From Whalleya microplaca (taxonomy: Eukaryota; Ascomycota; Sordariomycetes; Xylariales; Xylariaceae): a stretch of DNA of 64,000 nucleotides. Under the pieces are notes generated by a model, which did not search any database, was not told the DNA's origin, and saw nothing but the letters and a program-made list of their open reading frames with translations. Below are positions 59,777 to 64,000 of this stretch, in pieces. Within the stretch, counting starts at the first letter, position 1. Each line of letters opens with the position of its first letter. Where the stretch lies: positions 174,833 through 238,832 of the forward strand of contig MU385776.1 of the NCBI GenBank assembly GCA_022497155.1, written 5' to 3'. The translations under genes and the position numbers were made by a program.

Positions 59777-61402
59777 CTACAGGCCTCGTTCTAGCCGAAG
59801 CTTCTGTCGTTTTCTCTTTCCACCAACCTCGCGGTGCTCCTCGATATTCAACAAAGCCTCCCTCTTCTTCTCCCCAACCAACTTCATATGGTCGCGGATA
59901 AACCTGGTCTCTAGATTGACGCCCTCTTCCTTCCATTCTTCCAATTGTCTCCCTACACGGGTTTCGATAGCGTGGATGCGTTCCACGTCTCGTTGCCCAA
60001 CAAAAGTGACAGCATCACCCTTTCTCCCGGCTCGAGCCGTTCGTCCCACACGGTGGATGTAATCGTCTGGATCCTGTGGCACATCGTAGTTTACCACTAA
60101 GCTGACTTCTGGGATATCGAGACCTCGAGAGGCGACGTCTGTCGCAACGAGAATCCTTGCCGCCGAAGCCCGGAACCTTCCCAAGTTATCGACACGCTGG
60201 CGTTGAGGTAGCTTTGAATGTAAAGATGTGACTCGGTGATCAAGTAGCCGTAGTAGATGGTGAAGGAACTCGGCTGTTGAAGCCCGATTGCAGAAGATGA
60301 TGAGCGATTTTTCGATGTTGGCTTCCGTGAGGAGAAAAGTGTGGAGGTAGTATTCTTTATGTGTGACATTGACTTGAATGTACATCTGATGTAGGGTCGT
60401 CGGAACGGCGAGTGTCTGAGTATCAACTTCACAGACGAATGCTCGCTCTTTCCCAGGCTTTGGTGGCATGTCCTTCAATGCTCGCACTTCAGGCGTAATG
60501 GTGGCTGTGAATAATAGTGTCTGCCTTTCAGTGGATGGTGGAAGAACCGCTAGACATTCCTCGAGATCAGGCAACATGCTGCCGGGGCCATTAGCCGCCA
60601 GAAGCCGATCGGCCTCATCCAAAACTACGAATCGGACTCGTCGCAAGCCACCGATGGTGTCCTCGCCAGAAGAGCGTATGTGGTCCGCTAAGCGACCAGG
60701 TGTCGCAATCACCACATGAGGTCTCCTTGCCAGAGCGATGGCTTGTGGCCGCATATCAGACCCGCCAGTGACTAAGATCACTTTGAGAGACTGCGGTGAG
60801 GATATCGCCTTGAACTGCTCGTAGATCTGAAGAGCTAGCTCCCGAGTCGCGGTTAGAACGACTGCATAGATAGAGCTTGGATCTTCGGCCCATTTCTGCA
60901 ATATAGGGGCAGCAAATGCCACGGTCTTTCCTGAACCGGTTCTGCTCGTACCAATACAGTCTCGACCCTTGAGGATCTCAGGGATACAGGCTTTCTGAAT
61001 ACCCGTAGGCCGTTTGATGGCCATGTTGGCGAGCGACTGTACGAGCCATGGTCTCAGCTTTAGCGACTCGAAAGAGGTGTTGCGGTCAACCGGCGCAGCG
61101 ACTGGAATATTCACAGGTACAGCCGCAGGGGGTGAATCTGGCTTGGGTTTGGTTTGCTCAGCGCCTGTAGTCTTCCGCTTGATCCTAGATGGAACATTCA
61201 TCGACGAGGTGAGTATTCCAGCGGCAGGAGCCGGTTCATCGGCAAGCTTCCGTCTCTTACGAGAGGCGGCGCTGTCGAGGGAGTCGGATTCGGATTCCGA
61301 CCCGCTCACATCGGATTTAGACTGTGAGGACGACGAGGTCAGAGCATCATCGTCCGATTCAACAGGGGCCTCTGCATGCACCGCGGTAATTGACGACGGC
61401 AT
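59777..61402 (-). CDS. DBP8: ATP-dependent DEAD-box RNA helicase Dbp8
   Basis: One exon of 541 residues. The acidic N-terminus ([20 protein letters not shown]) precedes a core with all DEAD-box motifs: [20 protein letters not shown] (Q-motif region, [10 protein letters not shown]), TSRTGSGKT (Walker A), [15 protein letters not shown] (Ia), [13 protein letters not shown] (Ib), VLDEADRLL (II), LLFTATI (III), [14 protein letters not shown] (IV), [14 protein letters not shown] (V) and [15 protein letters not shown] (VI). Dbp8 acts in the nucleolus with its cofactor Esf2 in 18S rRNA processing and 40S assembly. The Dbp8-type start [12 protein letters not shown] and the C-terminal [17 protein letters not shown] fit that orthologue. 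Intact, with no introns. Confidence 0.95.
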   Translation of the reverse strand: MPSSITAVHAEAPVESDDDALTSSSSQSKSDVSGSESESDSLDSAASRKRRKLADEPAPAAGILTSSMNVPSRIKRKTTGAEQTKPKPDSPPAAVPVNIPVAAPVDRNTSFESLKLRPWLVQSLANMAIKRPTGIQKACIPEILKGRDCIGTSRTGSGKTVAFAAPILQKWAEDPSSIYAVVLTATRELALQIYEQFKAISSPQSLKVILVTGGSDMRPQAIALARRPHVVIATPGRLADHIRSSGEDTIGGLRRVRFVVLDEADRLLAANGPGSMLPDLEECLAVLPPSTERQTLLFTATITPEVRALKDMPPKPGKERAFVCEVDTQTLAVPTTLHQMYIQVNVTHKEYYLHTFLLTEANIEKSLIIFCNRASTAEFLHHLLRLLDHRVTSLHSKLPQRQRVDNLGRFRASAARILVATDVASRGLDIPEVSLVVNYDVPQDPDDYIHRVGRTARAGRKGDAVTFVGQRDVERIHAIETRVGRQLEEWKEEGVNLETRFIRDHMKLVGEKKREALLNIEEHREVGGKRKRQKLRLERGL

Positions 61403-63904
61403 CTTGATATTACAGGGCAGCCCGAAGGGTGAAATTGCACATTCCCCGATTTCTCTTCACTGGCATGGTTCAATGAAAGCTCCCGTGACAAGGGCAACCG
61501 AAGAAGAAAAAAAAATAGAAGTCAATGATGACAAGGGCTCTAAAGTGTGGGGAAATTTATACTTTTAAGCCAATTAGATATTGCATTTATGAGATACGCT
61601 AGTAGACGCGCGGTTATTAGTTCAATCAATTGACCATTTCCGTTGGTCGCAGCTTTCCTCAACCTTGTCCTCTTATAATCCTCCAATATCCAAGCCTCGA
61701 GCCTCGACGGGAACACAATATATGGCAAGGCAATGGTAGCACGCCACTTCGGGTGCCAACTGTCCATTTCCTAGAACCCTGAGAGTCGTATCCCGAGTGC
61801 CTGGGATTATATGGTACGACATAGGTAGTAATTTCCTTCGGCTTCGGGGTAGACTGTGAACATAACCAGACGACGGCCCGCATTCGTTGCTCGTGGCCCA
61901 GGTAGCCAAGCCAAGTGGCCTACCTACGTACGCACGCAGTAAGGTATTACCTGGTAGTATTCCTTCCTTCTCACATGCAGTCGCATTTGAAATGCACATA
62001 CATATCAACATGAACAGGTTTGCGGAATATCTATAAGTATACACTCCGAAGGATTTCGGTTAAGCTGCATGACCAACAGCTGAAGCCTCGATCAATGCTT
62101 GGTAGATTAGGACAGGGTTTCTAGTGGAATTGTCTATCGCACCAGCGCACCCCCTGTTATAACGATTCGCAAAACTCGCATGCCATTGCTTGGCCTTCAG
62201 AGATCTAAGATTGGGGAGGCGTTACAAGCGAACGCGAGATAATGCGGTATGTAGCCCTTTCACTTGAGGGCGTACCCGGGTGTCCTTGATCGGCCACGTT
62301 GTTGACGAGGGGAGCCGGGCATCGTGATCTGGCACCACTCGCTATCTCACGAGGCTGCTCAGTAACTGGAATGAATCCTCCGGACCCCAAGATCATTGCT
62401 AGCGTTCGAGAGCCAACCTACATATCAGAGTATTACATTGCAATATTGTGGCTGCTGACTTGCGTGGGGTCTGTCTATCTCCTTACCCCGTTTCGGGACG
62501 AAGGGCGTATGTGGTTGGTCTACCGAAGCTGGAGGGACTAGCTACACAACGAGAGCCCCAAGTTAGTGTTTCATTGATGAACACAATTATTATGTACCTG
62601 CAACAAAGCAAGCGCTTGTGATATATTGCAGGCTGATCAGCGTCCCTACGGTCTATGTTGGCTCTTCCTTGGCTCCAACAGAAAAGGTGAAACAACCTCG
62701 CGTGCGCCGATAGGGAGAAGTGCGTTAATATCTGACCAAGTCTTACATGTCAGCCATGGCAGCATGGCAAGACTATCACCCTGTCTCGTACGGTCCAAGT
62801 ATCCTCTGCGAAGTGCCTATCGATCCTCCCCGTGAGTGGCGGAGATGGGGCACGTAGTAAGAGGGACACAAGGGTACACTGGATGAAAGCTGGGTGGAGG
62901 GGCTCTATCAGAAGGGGTCAAGGGCTACCTGCAAGGATGTTCCAAAGATGGAGGTGATGTTCTGGGACTGCTTGGACGATGATCGGTCCTGCAGCCGCGG
63001 GACCCTACCACTACCCCTTGCGCGCGCGCGCTCTCTTGCCGTGATGCATCCCGTTCTGCCAGTCAGTCTGTCAGTCTGTCAGTGCAAAGATGTGTGCATA
63101 CATGCGTGCGCATATGATTCTCAAGCCAACTGCCCTCCTTTCATCAGTCATCACATTCCGGGGTGCCGGGGTACACTAATCAAGCGGTTGGTCAATTTCC
63201 TTAATACCGAAGGATCATCCTCGTCCCTATCGTTGTTTGCTTGTCTTTTTCCCAGGAGAGTGTTTGTTAGCCGCCAGACATTGTCTCGTGTCCAGGATCC
63301 GAAACAGTACCAGCTGCTACACTTTGATGCCCAGCCAGATCAGGCGAACTCGCAGACTCGTTAGCACCTACAACCTAGTAGCAGGTACCGGAGCTGCCCC
63401 ACCAACCTGCCCACTACATAGTAGAACTACCACAGTAACGTAGGTGGTTCACCAACATAGTGGCTAACAAGCTACCTAACAGACGGCACTCGGGCGCTAC
63501 AGGCCTCTGTTGGCTGGTACATACATAACCTAGGTACATACATGTGGTACTCAGTTCTAACCCAGTGTAAGTACTTTATTGCTTTGCGCTGGGACTCTGA
63601 TCACAACCCAACCCATCGACCTATCGTCAATCCCCCTCGTCACGCGTCGTCGCCAATTACGACTTGTTGCCCAATCCAGTGGTTCGGTGTCCACAGCAAG
63701 TTTTTGGCGCTGGAATATCAGACAGCCGGGGCCAGCCATCCCTGTAAGACGTGCTGCCTTTTGGACCCCCTTCGGTCTTTCAACCGCAGAACCGCTGCAC
63801 CAGCACCACTTTCGACATCGACAGTCCAACGAGATCCAGGCAGCCCAGGTTCAGCGCCAGTCCCTCGGCCAAGACCCAAGACCCAAGACTCAAGACCCAA
63901 GACT

Positions 63905-63906
<2 letters not shown>
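61403..63906. other. Gene-free stretch, 2.5 kb, to the poly-G end
   Basis: Nothing coding is recognised. Simple words occur at 63021-63031 (alternating CG) and 63059-63084 (CAGTCTGT). Five 7-bp units (AAGACCC or one-base variants) lie at 63871-63905. Confidence 0.45.
63871..63905. repeat. Tandem repeat, 7-bp unit AAGACCC x5
   Basis: Five adjacent units, three perfect AAGACCC plus AAGACTC and AAGACTT, immediately before the poly-G run. The true sequence probably ends within or just after it. Confidence 0.8.

Positions 63907-64000
<94 letters not shown>
63907..64000. other. 94-base poly-G run, probable sequencing or assembly artefact
   Basis: An uninterrupted run of G to the end of the window. 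Two-colour sequencers read absence of signal as G, so poly-G ends of contigs are usually artificial. It is not treated as biology. Confidence 0.85.

Noticed and set aside
63020..63084. Alternating CG and CAGTCTGT words
   Set aside because: Too short and simple to carry meaning alone; ordinary low-complexity DNA.
62894..63364. 156-codon open frame near the contig end
   Set aside because: Crosses simple repeats (CG, CAGTCTGT) and shows no family features.
1..64000. CRISPR arrays, operons, ribosome-binding sites
   Set aside because: The window is eukaryotic (introns throughout). No regularly spaced direct repeats with unique spacers were seen.

Overview
This is nuclear DNA of a filamentous ascomycete (Pezizomycotina). 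The genes are split by short GT-AG introns, mostly about 50-150 bp. They include fungal families such as Zn2Cys6 and C2H2 regulators, a SAT4/rhodopsin-type membrane protein, a WSC/Mid2-like wall protein, a PQ-loop vacuolar transporter and Phs1, Dbp8 and Iba57 orthologues. The recurrent intergenic 9-mer TACGGAGTA (or its complement) fits, in my recollection, Aspergillus/Penicillium-like genomes; the species cannot be named. The window ends in a 94-base run of G that looks like a contig-end artefact. All exon boundaries were built by hand from splice motifs, reading-frame continuity and family resemblance.

Layout. 1-5 kb: a decayed Zn2Cys6 regulator (1591-3729). 5-9 kb: a C2H2 zinc-finger regulator with a 1.3 kb first intron. 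10.6-12.2 kb: a seven-TM SAT4-like protein (-). 14.5-15.4 kb: ribosomal protein uL1/L10a. 17.1-20.7 kb: a Npy1-type NADH pyrophosphatase (-) and a PQ-loop transporter (+). 22-23.8 kb: a secreted epoxide-hydrolase-like enzyme (-). 25.6-27.7 kb: a WSC/Mid2-like gene cut by a 914-bp Mutator-type element with 79-bp terminal inverted repeats and a perfect 9-bp target duplication. 28.4-34 kb: a DUF1349-like protein, a Ser/Thr-rich protein, a DUF7918-like protein with two SUMO-interaction-like motifs, and the Phs1 dehydratase. 34.1-36 kb: an alpha/beta hydrolase carrying an RS-rich repeat (-). 36.6-39.8 kb: a divergent pair encoding thymine 7-hydroxylase and iso-orotate decarboxylase. 42-51 kb: a His/Pro-rich protein, a J-domain protein, Iba57 and an acidic protein. 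51-59.7 kb: gene-poor DNA with a transporter relic. 59.8-61.4 kb: the Dbp8 helicase. After that no gene is seen.

How genes work together. The clearest functional unit is the divergent pair at 36.6-39.8 kb. A 2-oxoglutarate dioxygenase closely resembling thymine 7-hydroxylase would oxidise thymine to 5-carboxyuracil, and the neighbouring amidohydrolase closely resembling fungal iso-orotate decarboxylase would decarboxylate that to uracil. The 960-bp shared promoter holds ten HGATAR (GATA-factor) sites, which suggests joint nitrogen control. The remaining genes look like unrelated housekeeping or lineage genes.
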